Origin: Pontibacillus yanchengensis | Lineage (GTDB): Bacteria > Bacillota > Bacilli > Bacillales > BH030062 | Length of the DNA stretch: 64,000 nucleotides | NCBI RefSeq assembly: GCF_009856295.1 | Contig: NZ_WMEU01000002.1 | Span: 124,001-188,000 of the forward strand | Reading direction: 5' to 3' | Part shown: positions 1 to 8,576 of the stretch, in pieces | How positions within the stretch are numbered: position 1 is the stretch's first letter | Layout of the letters: every line of letters begins with the position of its first letter | The notes under the pieces: generated by a model | Told to the model about the DNA's origin: nothing | The model's database searches: none | Seen by the model: the letters and a program-made list of their open reading frames with translations, nothing else | Translations under genes and position numbers: made by a program

Positions 1-2
1 CT

Positions 3-161
3 CCTTTTCACACGGCGCTTATTATTGCATTTATGAGCAGTTTCTTCTTATGGGTTGGCTTGAAAAGTGGTTACTGGCTATCCTATTGGCGTTGGTTAGA
101 TCGACTTTCATTTTTACCAGGTGTACTCTTAATTGTATTAGGTGTTATGAAAATGACATAA
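3..161 (+). CDS. ytaF: C-terminal end of YtaF-like sporulation membrane protein (partial)
   Basis: Only the last 52 residues of a gene that begins before the window are present. The reading frame ends at TAA 159-161, 16 bases before coaE. The fragment is hydrophobic: a segment around FMSSFFLWVGL, then a basic/aromatic stretch (YWLSYWRWLDR), then a final membrane segment LPGVLLIVLGVMKMT. In B. subtilis ytaF lies immediately upstream of coaE and encodes a polytopic sporulation membrane protein with this kind of C-terminus. The identification rests mainly on position and hydrophobic pattern, so it is moderately sure. Confidence 0.6.
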   Translation, partial: PFHTALIIAFMSSFFLWVGLKSGYWLSYWRWLDRLSFLPGVLLIVLGVMKMT

Positions 162-177
162 TTGGAGGCTTTATGTA

Positions 178-777
178 ATGACTGTAGTAATTGGTTTAAC
201 AGGAAGCATAGCAAGCGGTAAAAGTACCGTTTCCTTAATGTTTGATGAATTTAATATTCCAGTAGTTGATGCAGATAAACTTTCTCGGAAGGTTGTAGAG
301 CCTGGTAAAAAAGCTTATAACGATATTGTAGAAGAATTTGGTCATGATATTTTGAGAGACGACCAAACGATTGACCGTAAAGCATTAGGAACAATCGTAT
401 TTAATGATGAAGAAAAAAGGAAAAAACTTAATTCATTTGTTCACCCAGCTGTACGAGAAGAAATGTTACAGGAACGGGATTATTATGTAGCAGAGGGGTT
501 CAAAGCTGTAGTTCTAGATATCCCATTGTTATTTGAGAGTGATTTGGCTCATTTTGTAGATAAAGTAGTGGTAGTATATGTTGATGAAGAAACACAGTTG
601 AAGAGACTGATGGAAAGAGATGATAGTTCTAGAGAGGAATCATTAAGCAGAATTAACTCCCAAATGCCTGTATCCGAAAAAGCAAACAAAGCAGATGAGG
701 TAGTTGATAACTCTGGTAGTAAATACGAATCTTACAAACAATTAGAGGCAATTCTTCATCGATGGGAGATTATATAG
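178..777 (+). CDS. coaE: Dephospho-CoA kinase
   Basis: CoaE phosphorylates the 3'-hydroxyl of the ribose of dephospho-CoA with ATP, the last step of coenzyme A synthesis; it is a soluble cytoplasmic enzyme. The 199-residue product has the family's usual length. A P-loop (GLTGSIASGKST, residues 6-17) opens the protein, followed by the DAD motif near residue 31 and DIPLLFES near residue 120, typical of the CoaE fold. The ATG follows an AATTGGAGGC ribosome site 10 bases upstream. It comes 16 bases after the putative ytaF end, as in B. subtilis, and is followed at once by a strong terminator, so it closes the polA-mutM-ytaF-coaE type operon. Confidence 0.97.
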   Translation: MTVVIGLTGSIASGKSTVSLMFDEFNIPVVDADKLSRKVVEPGKKAYNDIVEEFGHDILRDDQTIDRKALGTIVFNDEEKRKKLNSFVHPAVREEMLQERDYYVAEGFKAVVLDIPLLFESDLAHFVDKVVVVYVDEETQLKRLMERDDSSREESLSRINSQMPVSEKANKADEVVDNSGSKYESYKQLEAILHRWEII

Positions 778-785
778 TTGCCCCC

Positions 786-818
786 AAGCCCGTGAACATT
801 CGTTCACGGGCTTTTTTT
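786..818 (+). terminator. Rho-independent terminator after coaE
   Basis: A 12 bp perfect stem (AAGCCCGTGAAC paired with GTTCACGGGCTT) with a 4-base loop is followed by a run of T residues. It begins 9 bases after the coaE stop codon. Confidence 0.93.
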
Positions 819-880
819 ACAAGTGAAGAAAGAAGTTTTTGGCTCTTGCATAGGAAAGAAAAGCTATTCAACAAAAGAGG

Positions 881-1520
881 CATAATCTTGAAGACTTGGA
901 TTCGAGATAGTTTGGGGGAGTGGGATGTTTCCGTAGGTTTAGTTAGAATAAAGGTGGCCGTGGAACAACTCGCGTCCTGCCAGCGAGCTGGCGATCTACC
1001 TTCGGGGAAAAACCCCCTCAGGGGGGCTTGCCTACCCCTTTCTCCGTCGGGAGTCTCCTTGTTCCATGGCCACCTGCTGCGATGTTGGGAGAAACGGAAA
1101 CATTGCGAACTTAGAGAGGTTGAGGTATTTGAATATCTTCTGACGGTCCACACCCTAGTAAGTTCTAGTATAACAATTGGTTCATAACAAAAAATTCTGT
1201 GGCAAGAAAGCTAATGGACAGTAGTTCGCTGTTTGTAAAAAATAAAGTTTTATTTGTCCTTAAGATCCACCCAGACATACAACATTTGGCCTCGGGTCCG
1301 ATAGCCATTACCAGGTTGGGGTGAAGGGGAACTGCGAGACTCCCGCGGTAGAAGGAGGTTGGTGAGACCGTGAGACCCCGGAGGGAGCAAAGCGACTGAA
1401 AAGGCTCACCAGCTCGTCCGCAGGAAAGCGAGTTGCTTCACCGTAACCCTCTTCCACTTTTCAAGTATCGGACCCATCACCTTTTGAATATATCTCGAAT
1501 CCAAGTCTTCAAGATAATGG
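881..1520. repeat. Family A intergenic element, copy A1, with 25 bp terminal inverted repeats
   Basis: The 25 bases at 884-908 are repeated as a perfect reverse complement at 1491-1515, enclosing 632 bp. Inside lie further palindromes: 17 bp arms at 952-968 and 1059-1075 (one mismatch), and 10 bp arms GGGTCCGATA (1294-1303) and TATCGGACCC (1466-1475). Most of the interior recurs at 51481-51960. The short open frames across it differ between the copies and have no credible ribosome sites, so I see no protein. The segment with GGTGAGACC near 1360 and GGCTCACC near 1403 resembles a non-coding repeat that I recall as common in Bacillaceae genomes. The stretch 819-880 shows nothing else, and 1521-1780 holds no gene I can support. 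Confidence 0.8.
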
Positions 1521-1780
1521 GGCTTATATGGATGGTAACTGCATTATGTAAAACCCAAAAAGTAATGAGAGCATAACCTTACTTGTCTAGTAAGTAACTA
1601 GTGTGCTTCTATCGTCTTCGATATCTATGACAGACTTACGTTGTGTAGATAGGTGTCTTGGAAGCAATATCTGATATACGTTATGTACGTCGATTTTACA
1701 GGTCTCTAATGGGGGACATATGTTTCTCTTTATTTTCTAGCGTCCATTTTTTTATATTTTAACACCCAACAAAGGCTAAA

Positions 1781-1822
1781 TGTGTTATACTATTCATACA
1801 TAAATGCATTTAGTATATCACA
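1781..1822 (+). promoter_or_regulatory. Putative gapB promoter with two CcpN-type operators
   Basis: TGTGTTATACT at 1781-1791 fits the CcpN operator pattern TRTGHYATAYW, as I recall it from B. subtilis gapB and pckA. A second match, TGTGATATACT, lies on the opposite strand at 1812-1822. The centres are 31 bp apart, about three helical turns. The first site contains the -10 hexamer TATACT (1786-1791); no good -35 is visible, as expected for a weak promoter repressed on glucose. The CcpN gene itself is not in the window, so the link is inference. Confidence 0.6.
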
Positions 1823-1844
1823 TATATGGAGAGGGGTAGTTGTT

Positions 1845-2876
1845 ATGAAGTCACGTGTTGCAATTAATGGTTTTGGTCGTATTGGCAGAATGGCATTCCG
1901 TCAGGCCGTACTGGATGAAAATCTTGAGGTGGTAGCGGTTAATGCAAGTTACCCTCCTGAAACGTTAGCCCACCTTTTAACATATGATAGTGTTCATGGT
2001 CGTTTTCAAGCAGATGTGAAAGCGCTTCAAGATGGTCTTGAGATAAATGGTAAGAAGATTCATTTGTTCTCTTCTCGAGATCCTAAAGAATTACCTTGGA
2101 AAGAACACAATATTGATATTGTTATAGAAGCTACCGGTAAGTTTAAAACAAAAGAAACAGCAGGAGCCCACATTGAAGCAGGAGCTAAGAAAGTAGTCAT
2201 TACTGCACCTGGAAAAGAAGTAGATGCCACGATTGTTATGGGTGTAAATGAGAGCGTTTACAATCACCAGCAGCATGATGTTATTTCCAATGCATCCTGT
2301 ACGACCAACTGTTTAGCTCCAGTGGTGAAAGTGTTAGATGAGCAATTTGGTATTGAGAATGGATTGATGACGACGGTTCATGCATTCACAAATGACCAAA
2401 AAAATCTAGATAACCCACATAAAGACCTTCGGAGAGCTAGGGGTTGTACACAGTCTATCATCCCGACATCTACAGGTGCAGCAAAAGCACTCGGTCAAGT
2501 TCTTCCTCAATTAGATGGTAAATTGCATGGGATGGCTTTACGAGTACCGACCCCAAATGTTTCACTAGTTGATTTAGTTGTTGATTTGAAACAGGATGTT
2601 ACTGTTGATCAAATAAATAATATATTCCGTCATGCAGCGAAAAATGAGCTAAATGGAATTCTATCTTACTCAGAGGAGCCATTAGTATCAGTTGATTACA
2701 CAACCACAGAGTACTCATCCATTGTTGATGGTTTATCTACACTTGTGATGGAAGATAGAAAAGTAAAAGTTTTAGCTTGGTATGACAATGAATGGGGCTA
2801 TTCAAAACGAGTTATTGATCTAGTGAATTTTGTAGGTAGTTATTTGAGAAAAGAACAAGAAGTTCAGGTATCATAA
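1845..2876 (+). CDS. gapB: Glyceraldehyde-3-phosphate dehydrogenase, gluconeogenic NADP type
   Basis: This enzyme interconverts 1,3-bisphosphoglycerate and glyceraldehyde 3-phosphate; GapB works in the gluconeogenic direction. The 343-residue protein has the Rossmann motif NGFGRIGR (8-15), the catalytic cysteine in SNASCTTNC (Cys152), and the C-terminal WYDNEWGYS. After the second beta strand it reads VNASYPP instead of the Asp-containing sequence of NAD-specific GapA, which favours NADP. I chose ATG 1845 because GGAGAGGGG lies 10 bases upstream and the sequence from there matches the family; the frame stays open 63 bases further up without ribosome site support. Gene order gapB-speD matches B. 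subtilis, where gapB is repressed by CcpN. Confidence 0.95.
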   Translation: MKSRVAINGFGRIGRMAFRQAVLDENLEVVAVNASYPPETLAHLLTYDSVHGRFQADVKALQDGLEINGKKIHLFSSRDPKELPWKEHNIDIVIEATGKFKTKETAGAHIEAGAKKVVITAPGKEVDATIVMGVNESVYNHQQHDVISNASCTTNCLAPVVKVLDEQFGIENGLMTTVHAFTNDQKNLDNPHKDLRRARGCTQSIIPTSTGAAKALGQVLPQLDGKLHGMALRVPTPNVSLVDLVVDLKQDVTVDQINNIFRHAAKNELNGILSYSEEPLVSVDYTTTEYSSIVDGLSTLVMEDRKVKVLAWYDNEWGYSKRVIDLVNFVGSYLRKEQEVQVS

Positions 2877-3152
2877 ATGTCTATCATTGGAATCCCCCTC
2901 TTTCTCATTTATAATGGGAAAGGAAATACCACTTCCACTGGTAAGAGTCTGTTAACCAATTTCAAAAAATCTTTATAGAACTATATTGCAAATTTTAGGG
3001 AAACGATATATACTAACTTTTGAGCTTCTGAAAATACTAATAAAAAGATGACTGCTTAAAGGGTTAGGACCTCATCGGACTAACTTTCCCCCGTGGTAGT
3101 GCATTAGCTAGATGTATAGAAGTAAACTTATGTGGTTAAAGGGGGACTCCCA

Positions 3153-3530
3153 ATGGATACAATGGGTAGACATGTAATTGCAGAACTTTGGGATTGTAAC
3201 ATTGATAAGTTAAATGATATGAATTTAATTGAACAAATTTTTGTTGATGCAGCGTTAAAATCAGGTGCAGAAGTACGTGAAGTAGCCTTTCATAAATTTG
3301 CTCCTCATGGAGTGAGCGGGGTTGTCATTATCTCAGAATCACATCTTACGATTCATAGCTTCCCAGAACACGGGTATGCGAGTATTGATGTGTACACATG
3401 TGGTAATCGAATTGATCCAAATGTAGCTGCACAATATATAGCAGACGCTCTTGAATCAAAAACGAAAGAAACGGTAGAAGTTCCACGTGGTATGGGACCT
3501 GTCGAAGTGAAAAAATTTAATGTCCTATAA
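3153..3530 (+). CDS. speD: S-adenosylmethionine decarboxylase proenzyme
   Basis: SpeD decarboxylates S-adenosylmethionine to give the aminopropyl donor for spermidine. The 125-residue product is a prokaryotic class proenzyme: it self-cleaves between Glu62 and Ser63 in [14 protein letters not shown], turning Ser63 into the pyruvoyl cofactor. His68 and Cys83 (VYTCG) are the expected processing and catalytic residues. ATG 3153 is chosen over an in-frame GTG at 3132 because AAAGGGGG sits 7 bases before it and MDTMGRHVI is the normal N-terminus. The 255 bases between gapB and speD hold a small inverted repeat (GTTAG...CTAAC near 3065-3085) but no gene. No speE partner is in the window. Confidence 0.97.
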   Translation: MDTMGRHVIAELWDCNIDKLNDMNLIEQIFVDAALKSGAEVREVAFHKFAPHGVSGVVIISESHLTIHSFPEHGYASIDVYTCGNRIDPNVAAQYIADALESKTKETVEVPRGMGPVEVKKFNVL

Positions 3531-3533
3531 TAT

Positions 3534-3565
3534 AAAAAGAGGTGTACAATGTGCATCTCTTTTCT
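3534..3565 (+). terminator. Terminator after speD
   Basis: An imperfect hairpin with AAAAGAGGTG and CATCTCTTTT arms begins shortly after the speD stop codon and ends in T-rich sequence. Confidence 0.75.
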
Positions 3566-3765
3566 TATTAGCTAGGAAAAAAAGTTGACTTTTGTAGTTA
3601 TAGAGGTTTAAAACCCGCTCTATAGTACAAATTCCTCCGTCGTGATGCTATATTCCTACCTTCCAATCTCCTGACTAGATTACCCTCAAAATAAATCTCA
3701 GCTTCAAGAATTTTGGTGAATTTGTCAAATCACCTCGAGTAATGTATTTAACCTTATAGAATTTT

Positions 3766-3774
3766 TGATATAAT
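3766..3774 (+). promoter_or_regulatory. Extended -10 promoter before the 135-residue gene and nrdR
   Basis: TGATATAAT (TGN plus a perfect TATAAT) lies 22 bases before the ATG at 3797. The -35 region (TTTAAC, about 16 bases up) is weak, as is usual with extended -10 promoters. Confidence 0.5.
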
Positions 3775-3796
3775 AGATTAGAGGTGTACAAGATAT

Positions 3797-4204
3797 ATGA
3801 AATTAAAACAAATTTTTTCCACATATTTTACGAATCATGCCGAAACAGAAGAAAATCACTATAACGAGTCATTACGTACCCATTATTTTAAAACAACAAA
3901 GGATAAAGCCATCAACATTTTGCACGATATGTATTCGAAATCATCATCTTTTGAAGTGAGATCAGTTTCTGAAGAGCGTGGCGAGTTAAGTGTTCAATTA
4001 AAAAAACAAAAGAAAGCATTTATCGTTATCAGTGTCATTATGGTCAAGCCTTATCATACTGCAATTGATTTTTCCGTTACATCGGAAACGACATTACCAT
4101 TTGATCTTGGTTATAGCCATAAAATAATACGCCAACAATACGATATGCTCAAGAAAGAGCTAACTTTTATAGAAACATCAATGGCTCATAAATTAAATGT
4201 GTAG
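3797..4204 (+). CDS. Conserved-looking hypothetical cytosolic protein
   Basis: I do not recognise this 135-residue protein. It has no signal peptide or membrane segment. It reads as an alpha/beta protein: charged N-terminus (HAETEENHYNESLRTHYFKTTKDKA), a strand-rich middle (FEVRSVSEERGELSVQLKKQKKAFIVISVIMV) and a helical C-terminus (IIRQQYDMLKKELTFIETS). An extended -10 promoter lies just upstream, but the ribosome site (GAGGTG, 14 bases before ATG) is only fair. It lies 32 bases before nrdR and is probably co-transcribed with it. A lipid- or membrane-related role is possible from the strand pattern but cannot be supported here. Confidence 0.75.
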   Translation: MKLKQIFSTYFTNHAETEENHYNESLRTHYFKTTKDKAINILHDMYSKSSSFEVRSVSEERGELSVQLKKQKKAFIVISVIMVKPYHTAIDFSVTSETTLPFDLGYSHKIIRQQYDMLKKELTFIETSMAHKLNV

Positions 4205-4236
4205 ATAAGGCAAACCAGATTTGGAGTTGATATGGA

Positions 4237-4701
4237 GTGAAGTGCCCCAATTGTAGCTACAAAAGTACAAAAGTATTAGACTCAAGGCCAGTAGAGGAAG
4301 GAAAATCTATAAGGCGGAGAAGAGAATGCGAACAATGTGAGTTTCGGTTCACCACTTTTGAGCGCATTGAGGAAGTTCCTCTTATCATAGTGAAAAAAGA
4401 AGGAACACGAGAAGAATTCAGTCGCGAAAAGCTCATGCGTGGTTTAATCCGTGCGTGCGAAAAAAGGCCAGTTGCTGTAGAAGAATTAGAAAATATTTCA
4501 GGTGATATTGAACGGGAATTAAGAAACCGTGGTGTTTCGGAAGTGCAGAGTAAGGAAATAGGAGAGATGGTAATGGATCGGCTGGCTACAATTGACGAGG
4601 TAGCTTATGTTCGATTTGCATCCGTATATAGACAATTTAAAGATATTAATGTCTTCTTAGATGAATTAAAAGATTTAATCAAACATGATTCTGAAGGGTA
4701 A
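4237..4701 (+). CDS. nrdR: Transcriptional repressor NrdR
   Basis: NrdR represses ribonucleotide reductase operons by binding NrdR boxes in response to ATP/dATP. The 154-residue protein carries the zinc ribbon with Cys3, Cys6, Cys31 and Cys34, then an ATP-cone from about residue 49 ([23 protein letters not shown]) to residue 140. It starts with GTG 4237, confirmed by the MKCPNC N-terminus; TGGAG lies about 10 bases upstream. As in B. subtilis it precedes dnaB and dnaI, which links DNA precursor supply to replication. A weak hairpin plus T-run follows the stop codon near 4708-4735. Confidence 0.97.
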   Translation: MKCPNCSYKSTKVLDSRPVEEGKSIRRRRECEQCEFRFTTFERIEEVPLIIVKKEGTREEFSREKLMRGLIRACEKRPVAVEELENISGDIERELRNRGVSEVQSKEIGEMVMDRLATIDEVAYVRFASVYRQFKDINVFLDELKDLIKHDSEG

Positions 4702-4808
4702 ATGTTTAGGGCCTTGGTGGCTCTTTTCTTTTTTCTACCCCCCTATTACAACAAGCATTTCACTGAATACTTACCGGCATGGACATCGATGAGAAGGGGA
4801 GATCAGGT

Positions 4809-6224
4809 ATGAAGGAAACAAATATTGGAAAGTTGTTGCCGGTAGATGGCTTCAAATTACAAGTACCACACAATATTGCTATAAACATGTCTACCTCTTT
4901 AACCCATTTATATCAACCCTTAATTGGTTTGGCTGCAATTTCTTTATACCAAACCCTTCTTTCAGAATATGAGGTTCAAAAACAAGACGACCACCCCAGA
5001 ACGCATCACTTGTTGATGAATTATCTCCATCTACCATTAGATCAAATATATGAAGCTAGAAAGCGTTTAGAAGCGATTGGACTTATACGTTCTTTCCTCT
5101 CAGAGGGAGAGCAACAGAATGTATATACGTATGTTTTACTTAGACCATTTACACCAAATGAATTCTTTGAAGATGATATGTTATCCCTGTTATTGTATCA
5201 TCATATTGGACAGGAAAAATTTCAGAGGTTACAACATTCATTATATTCTAAACCAATAGTGGAAGAACATTCTACTGAAGTTACGTCTTCTTTTGAAGAA
5301 ATCTTCTCAATGCGAGAATTGCCGAATGATGTCCCATCAAATCCAGAATCTAACGAAACGACAAAAAACATAATCATGTCGACAACTGGCGCAAATGTAC
5401 AAGAATCCAGTATAGACTTTGATTGGTTAAAAAAAACGTTTCATGAACGAATGCTTCCAGTTAACGTAATTTTCACTGAAAAGAATAAAAAAGTAATGAA
5501 TCAATTAGCCTTATTATATAACTTGGCTAATTATGAAATGGAAAAAGCAATTCAATGGGCTCTGTCAGATTCAAATGAGTTACATGTTTCTGAATTAAAG
5601 GAAGCCTGTCATGATTTATATCAATCAAAGCATCAAAAAGGTCACGGGAATATTAGGTTAACGGAACACAGAGAAAAAGTTGCTTCTGATGAAGGGGCTT
5701 CCAAGCAATCTGACGAAGACCAACAACCTCAAGATAAAGAAGAAGCATTGATTAATCAATTAGAACATATTTCTCCTAGGCAATTGTTAACTGACTTATC
5801 TAATGGTGCTGAACCAACAGAAAAAGAACTTAAAATTGTTCGTGATATAATGACTTCACAAGGGTTACCTGCAGGAGTTATGAATGTACTCATTTATTAT
5901 GTGTTATTGAAAACAGATATGAAGCTTTCTAAGCCATATATGGAAACTATTGCAGGGCATTGGGCAAGACTGAATGTAAAAACAGTACGTCAAGCTATGG
6001 ACACTGCTAAATCAGAGAATCAAAAATACCAGCAATTGGCTACAAAAGGGAAAAATCGAAGACAAAAGCAAGAAGTTTTGCCTGATTGGTTTAAAGAACA
6101 GCAAAAAGAAAAAGAAGCACAATCTAAAACAAAAGGTTCAGAAAAGGCTAGTAAATCTCAACAAGAAATTGAGAAGGAAAAAAAGGAATTAGCTGATGCC
6201 TTGAAGAAAATGGATGATGAATAG
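4809..6224 (+). CDS. dnaB: Replication initiation and membrane attachment protein DnaB
   Basis: In B. subtilis this protein (not the helicase) works with DnaD and DnaI to load the replicative helicase DnaC at oriC and at restart sites. The 471-residue product matches the usual 472. The N-terminal half (MKETNIGKLLPVDGFKLQVP onward) is a winged-helix region; the C-terminal half (about 320-400, with RQLLTDLSNGAEPTEKELKIVRDIM) is the DnaB/DnaD-type conserved domain, followed by a lysine/glutamate-rich tail ending in LKKMDDE. ATG 4809 is chosen because AAGGGGAG lies 7 bases upstream. dnaI follows after 34 bases, so the two are one transcription unit. Confidence 0.95.
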   Translation: MKETNIGKLLPVDGFKLQVPHNIAINMSTSLTHLYQPLIGLAAISLYQTLLSEYEVQKQDDHPRTHHLLMNYLHLPLDQIYEARKRLEAIGLIRSFLSEGEQQNVYTYVLLRPFTPNEFFEDDMLSLLLYHHIGQEKFQRLQHSLYSKPIVEEHSTEVTSSFEEIFSMRELPNDVPSNPESNETTKNIIMSTTGANVQESSIDFDWLKKTFHERMLPVNVIFTEKNKKVMNQLALLYNLANYEMEKAIQWALSDSNELHVSELKEACHDLYQSKHQKGHGNIRLTEHREKVASDEGASKQSDEDQQPQDKEEALINQLEHISPRQLLTDLSNGAEPTEKELKIVRDIMTSQGLPAGVMNVLIYYVLLKTDMKLSKPYMETIAGHWARLNVKTVRQAMDTAKSENQKYQQLATKGKNRRQKQEVLPDWFKEQQKEKEAQSKTKGSEKASKSQQEIEKEKKELADALKKMDDE

Positions 6225-6258
6225 ATATCGTGAATAAATTGATTTAAGGATGAGTGAC

Positions 6259-7185
6259 ATGGAACCAATCCAAACAGCTTTGAAAAAATGGATGAGAGAG
6301 AGTAAAAACTTTCAAGAGCATTATCAAAATATGCGACAAGCTATTTTGCATGATCAAGACATTCAGAAAGTTTTACAACAAAATTCTCATTTGACTGATG
6401 AAGATGTTGAACGACATTTAATGAAATTTTATGAATATCAGTCCCAATCTAAATCCTGTGAGGGATGTCCTTCTCTAGAGGAATGTCAAAACCTTGTACC
6501 AGGCTATTCACCTAGCCTTCATGTAGCAGGGAAGGATGTTCGCTTAACTTATGAAATGTGCCCAACCAAGCGCCAATACCAAGAACAGTCAGAAAAGCGT
6601 TCTTTTATAAGTAGTCTTTACATGCCAAAGGATATTTTAGAAGCTCGCTTTAAGGATTTAGATCCCGATGATCGCTATGAGGCAATAAGACTTGCAGTTA
6701 ATTATACTGAGAATGTAGAGACCGAAAAAGCTCAAAAGGGCCTTTATTTCCATGGACGTTTTGGAGTTGGAAAAACACATATCTTAGGAGCTATTGCAAA
6801 TAAACTTGCAAACAAGCGGATTTCCTCTTATATGATTTACATGCCTGAACTAGTAAGGGAAATGAAGTCCTCACTCCAGGATAATTCATTAAACGAAAAA
6901 ATAGAAAGATTCAAAACAGCTCAAGTCCTTATGTTGGATGATATAGGGGCAGAATCTATGTCATCTTGGTTCCGTGACGAAGTTTTGGGCTCCATTCTTC
7001 AATATCGAATGATGGAACGTTTACCTGTATTCTTTACGTCTAACTATTCTTTAGAGGATTTAGAGAAGCACTTAATGACAAATAACCGTGGTGAAATTGA
7101 CCAACTAAAAGCAGGTAGAATTATCGAACGAATCAAGGCCGTAAGTACACCAGTTGAAGTAATTGGACAAAATCGAAGGCAATAA
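6259..7185 (+). CDS. dnaI: Helicase loader (primosomal protein DnaI)
   Basis: DnaI is an AAA+ ATPase that delivers the hexameric helicase onto DNA together with DnaB and DnaD. The 308-residue protein has an N-terminal zinc-binding segment with Cys67, Cys70, Cys76 and Cys101, a Walker A motif GRFGVGKTH (166-174) and a Walker B motif VLMLDDIG (223-230). I prefer ATG 6259 (MEPIQTAL, as in B. subtilis DnaI) to ATG 6250, because AAGG at 6246-6249 is 9 bases from the former and touches the latter. It closes the nrdR-dnaB-dnaI group and is followed by a terminator. Confidence 0.95.
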   Translation: MEPIQTALKKWMRESKNFQEHYQNMRQAILHDQDIQKVLQQNSHLTDEDVERHLMKFYEYQSQSKSCEGCPSLEECQNLVPGYSPSLHVAGKDVRLTYEMCPTKRQYQEQSEKRSFISSLYMPKDILEARFKDLDPDDRYEAIRLAVNYTENVETEKAQKGLYFHGRFGVGKTHILGAIANKLANKRISSYMIYMPELVREMKSSLQDNSLNEKIERFKTAQVLMLDDIGAESMSSWFRDEVLGSILQYRMMERLPVFFTSNYSLEDLEKHLMTNNRGEIDQLKAGRIIERIKAVSTPVEVIGQNRRQ

Positions 7186-7202
7186 TCAAAAACATTCATC
7201 TT

Positions 7203-7231
7203 AAAACAACCTTTTGCAGGTTGTTTTTTTA
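7203..7231 (+). terminator. Terminator after dnaI
   Basis: AACAACC and GGTTGTT arms separated by 7 bases, followed by a T-run, lie 20 bases after the dnaI stop codon. Confidence 0.88.
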
Positions 7232-7307
7232 TTCTTGTTGAAAAACACACATTTTTTCCTTTCTTGTCCCATATAATGTAACAGTTTCGGGGGAAGGGGG
7301 GAACAGT

Positions 7308-8171
7308 TTGAAAGAAGTCTGCTTTGAGTATAAACAGGAAGCTTTATCATTTTGTGAAAGTATCCTCGATGTACAGGAGGATATTACGATTCAATGGAAC
7401 CATCAAAGAAAATCGGGTTATATTGTCAACATAGAGAGTGGCAATACATCAGCCATATCGGTTAACAAATGGCTTGTTCACGGGTTGATCCATGTATTCA
7501 CCCTACATAGAGAACAGTCCTGGATACAAGATATTATTCGTAATTGTTATTATTATAATGATGAAGATGAGGTAGCCCATATTTTTGAATTATGTCAATC
7601 TTTCTTAGAAGACAATACAGAGCAACGGATGGTTCCATTGCATGGACTTAGCCATGGACAGCATACAAAATTACTATATCGTGTGTTTGAGAACGCCTTA
7701 AATGAAGGAGATAATTTACACTTTGATTCAGTTGTAACCTTTCGATTTCAATACTACAGGGAAGAGTTAATTGATTTTGTTGGCTATGCGATTGATGAAT
7801 ATAAGCGAGAAGAGGAGTACCAAACGTATGTTCAGCAACTTAGAGAATATGTAGGGACTAAGCAATCAAAAATCGACCATCTTATTATCGTGCAGAAGAA
7901 TGCATCGTTTCTTTTCTTCAATTCATCAGGAAAGCCAATTTCGAATGCCATTATTAAAAACCTCGCGCAACAAGAGCCATTATATTTGTTTGGACTCGGA
8001 AGAGAGGAACTTAATTTGACGCCAATCATGGCTCTAGCACCACAACAGATATCTTTTTATGGGGATGATGTAACGGATCCTAAAACACTTACGGTGATGA
8101 ATGTGTTTCAAGAACGTATGGATATGTATCCATTGAATAAATTTCCCTTTAAAAGATTGTCTTCTTCATAA
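7308..8171 (+). CDS. ytxC: YtxC-like protein
   Basis: This 287-residue protein is in the position of ytxC (between dnaI and thrS) and has about its length. YtxC is described as a putative sporulation protein; no biochemical activity is established. The sequence is soluble, rich in aromatic and acidic residues (CYYYNDEDEVAHIFELCQSF, then FRFQYYREELIDFVGYAIDEYKREEEYQTYVQQLREY). It starts with TTG 7308 behind a very strong GGGGGAAGGGGGG site. A promoter probably lies just after the dnaI terminator. No terminator is visible before the thrS leader at 8290, and 8172-8290 holds nothing else I can name. Confidence 0.85.
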   Translation: MKEVCFEYKQEALSFCESILDVQEDITIQWNHQRKSGYIVNIESGNTSAISVNKWLVHGLIHVFTLHREQSWIQDIIRNCYYYNDEDEVAHIFELCQSFLEDNTEQRMVPLHGLSHGQHTKLLYRVFENALNEGDNLHFDSVVTFRFQYYREELIDFVGYAIDEYKREEEYQTYVQQLREYVGTKQSKIDHLIIVQKNASFLFFNSSGKPISNAIIKNLAQQEPLYLFGLGREELNLTPIMALAPQQISFYGDDVTDPKTLTVMNVFQERMDMYPLNKFPFKRLSSS

Positions 8172-8289
8172 TTCCATATAGCTATCTTGCATAGAAAAAA
8201 ATATGAATCAAAAAATAGGCTTGCTTTCCAGAATAATTCCACATATAATAAAAAACATAAACTAATTAAACAACCATTCCTTGATATAA

Positions 8290-8538
8290 AAAAGTTTTGA
8301 TGAGGATACGAACAACGTGTTCCGACTTAACAGAGAGGGAAGTCATCGGCTGTGAGCTTCCTAAGTACGGCATATTGTTTACCACCTCTGAACTCTAGTC
8401 GCGAAATGTAGTAGTGATTAGCGATTTGTCCACGTTACGGATGTACTAATGAAGCCACATTAAGATGTGGAAATTAGGGTGGAACCACGGGTATAACGCT
8501 CGTCCCTTCGCTATCGTGCAAGGGATGGGCGTTTTTTA
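8290..8538 (+). promoter_or_regulatory. T-box riboswitch (threonine) upstream of thrS
   Basis: The leader contains the conserved T-box AGGGTGGAACCACG at 8476-8489, followed by a terminator whose CGTCCCTT arm (8501-8508) pairs with AAGGGATGGGCG (8520-8531) before a T-run. Stem I lies at about 8300-8400, with AGAGGGAAG and a specifier candidate ACC (Thr) at 8381-8383. Uncharged tRNA-Thr should stabilise the antiterminator and switch on thrS. The stretch 8172-8576 is otherwise empty. Confidence 0.95.
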
Positions 8539-8576
8539 GTGTTTTAAAATAGTAACACATTAAAGGAGTGACAGAC

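Noticed and set aside
762..1187. Open frames of 141 residues (plus) and 127 residues (minus) downstream of coaE
   Set aside because: They run through the coaE terminator and the palindromes of the family A repeat, have no ribosome site, and are not kept in copy A2.
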